From assembly GCA_004296145.1 (NCBI GenBank), contig SEBM01000183.1, positions 1-7,690 of the forward strand: DNA of 7,690 nucleotides, in the 5' to 3' direction. The notes beneath the pieces were generated by a model. That model ran no database searches and was not told the origin of the DNA. It saw nothing but the letters and a program-made list of their open reading frames with translations. This DNA comes from Flavobacterium sp. (GTDB lineage Bacteria > Bacteroidota > Bacteroidia > Flavobacteriales > Flavobacteriaceae). Within the stretch, counting starts at the first letter, position 1; every line of letters starts with the position of its first letter. The translations under genes and the position numbers were made by a program. This document shows, piece by piece, positions 7,483-7,690 of the stretch.

Positions 7483-7598
7483 TGTTTTGATTAATACTGT
7501 TTAGAGCGTATTTTAAGAAACGAATGAATTACTTTTTACAGAAAGGAATTCAACTTTATTAGTGTCGGAATGTTACAGCATTTCGGCACTTTTTTTTT
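7483..7598 (+). ncRNA. Candidate cis-antisense small RNA covering the susC-like 5' leader
   Basis: A plus-strand promoter-like element (7449-7479) and a strong plus-strand intrinsic terminator (7561-7598) would bound an RNA of about 115 nt. It would be fully complementary to the leader of the susC-like mRNA from about 10 to 126 bases before the start codon. Short antisense RNAs in this position, DonS being the named case, repress SusC/SusD operons in Bacteroides fragilis and relatives. The resemblance here is one of position, orientation and size, not of sequence. The terminator end is well supported; the start is approximate. Its likely role would be to block translation or destabilise the operon mRNA. 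A longer antisense RNA starting inside the susC-like gene is the main alternative. Confidence 0.45.
7561..7598 (+). terminator. Rho-independent terminator on the plus strand, upstream of the susC-like gene
   Basis: Arms AGTGTCGGAATG (7561-7572) and CATTTCGGCACT (7579-7590) pair over 12 bp around the loop TTACAG. The last T of the second arm plus 7591-7598 make a run of nine Ts. In plus-strand RNA all 12 positions pair, ten Watson-Crick and two G-U. In minus-strand RNA the two wobbles become C-A and A-C mismatches, and the bases after the stem are AATAAAG rather than a U-run. The element therefore acts for transcripts moving left to right, opposite to all the genes here. No plus-strand gene precedes it, so it most likely ends an antisense or small RNA. 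Confidence 0.85.
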
Positions 7599-7690
7599 GC
7601 ATTCTGGACTCACATAGGCATTTATTTTAATTTTTGAATTATTTTATTAAGGGGTTTTAATTTTAATATTTTAAAGAAATACTTATATAT

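Larger units (their letters stand above)
7473..7690 (-). promoter_or_regulatory. Upstream region and leader of the susC-susD operon; no standard promoter visible
   Basis: These 218 bases precede the first gene of the operon and contain no credible protein-coding gene. On the coding (minus) strand the sequence lacks TTTG entirely, so no TAnnTTTG box of the housekeeping type exists in it. The best weak match is TTG at 7553-7551 with TAATTCAT 19 bases on, which fits poorly. Either the promoter lies beyond the right edge, or an alternative (ECF) sigma factor is used, which would agree with the STN domain of the transporter. There is no Shine-Dalgarno sequence before the ATG (ACCAAAATT-ATG). The plus-strand terminator and putative antisense RNA lie within this stretch. 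Confidence 0.5.

Noticed and set aside
7527..7553. Minus-strand promoter-like TTG-N19-TAATTCAT for the susC operon
   Set aside because: The downstream box matches only part of TAnnTTTG (TCAT in place of TTTG), so it cannot be supported as the operon promoter.
7524..7562. Twelve-codon plus-strand frame (MNYFLQKGIQLY) ending at the base of the terminator
   Set aside because: It lies inside the putative antisense RNA and could suggest a leader peptide, but it has no ribosome-binding signal, is very short, and is expected by chance.

Overview
The window looks like part of a chromosome from a Flavobacterium-like member of the Bacteroidota. The DNA is AT-rich, the genes start in A-rich contexts without Shine-Dalgarno sequences, and the proteins are Bacteroidota-specific outer-membrane nutrient-uptake components. 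The N-terminus of the SusC-like protein is typical of Flavobacteriaceae. The genus is inferred from sequence style only.

Layout: four genes fill nearly the whole window. All lie on the minus strand and read right to left, with gaps of 12, 16 and 10 bases, so they very probably form one operon. In order of transcription they are a SusC/RagA-type TonB-dependent transporter with an N-terminal STN signalling domain (7472-3747), a SusD/RagB-type substrate-binding lipoprotein (3734-2256), a lipoprotein with an HExxH zinc-metallohydrolase motif (2239-1379), and a DUF4302-type lipoprotein (1368-28). Only 27 bases follow the last gene, with no clear terminator, so the operon may continue to the left.

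How they work together: SusC is the outer-membrane channel powered by TonB. SusD is the lid that captures substrate at the cell surface. The two smaller lipoproteins are probably surface-exposed accessories, one a likely hydrolase and the other of unknown function. No glycosidase, lyase or other carbohydrate enzyme is present in the window. A peptide-like or other non-glycan substrate, as in RagAB, is therefore at least as likely as a polysaccharide. The STN domain suggests control by an anti-sigma/ECF sigma pair that would lie outside the window.

The 218 bases upstream of susC (7473-7690) hold the most unusual signal. A strong intrinsic terminator (12-bp stem, then a T-run) points along the plus strand, although no plus-strand gene is present. 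Its two G-U wobbles pair only in plus-strand RNA. A promoter-like TTG-N20-TAATTTTG lies about 90 bases before it on the same strand. Together these suggest a cis-antisense small RNA of roughly 115 nt covering the susC leader, in the manner of the PUL antisense RNAs (DonS type) known in Bacteroides. The coding (minus) strand of the same region contains no TTTG at all, so no ordinary housekeeping promoter is visible for the operon.
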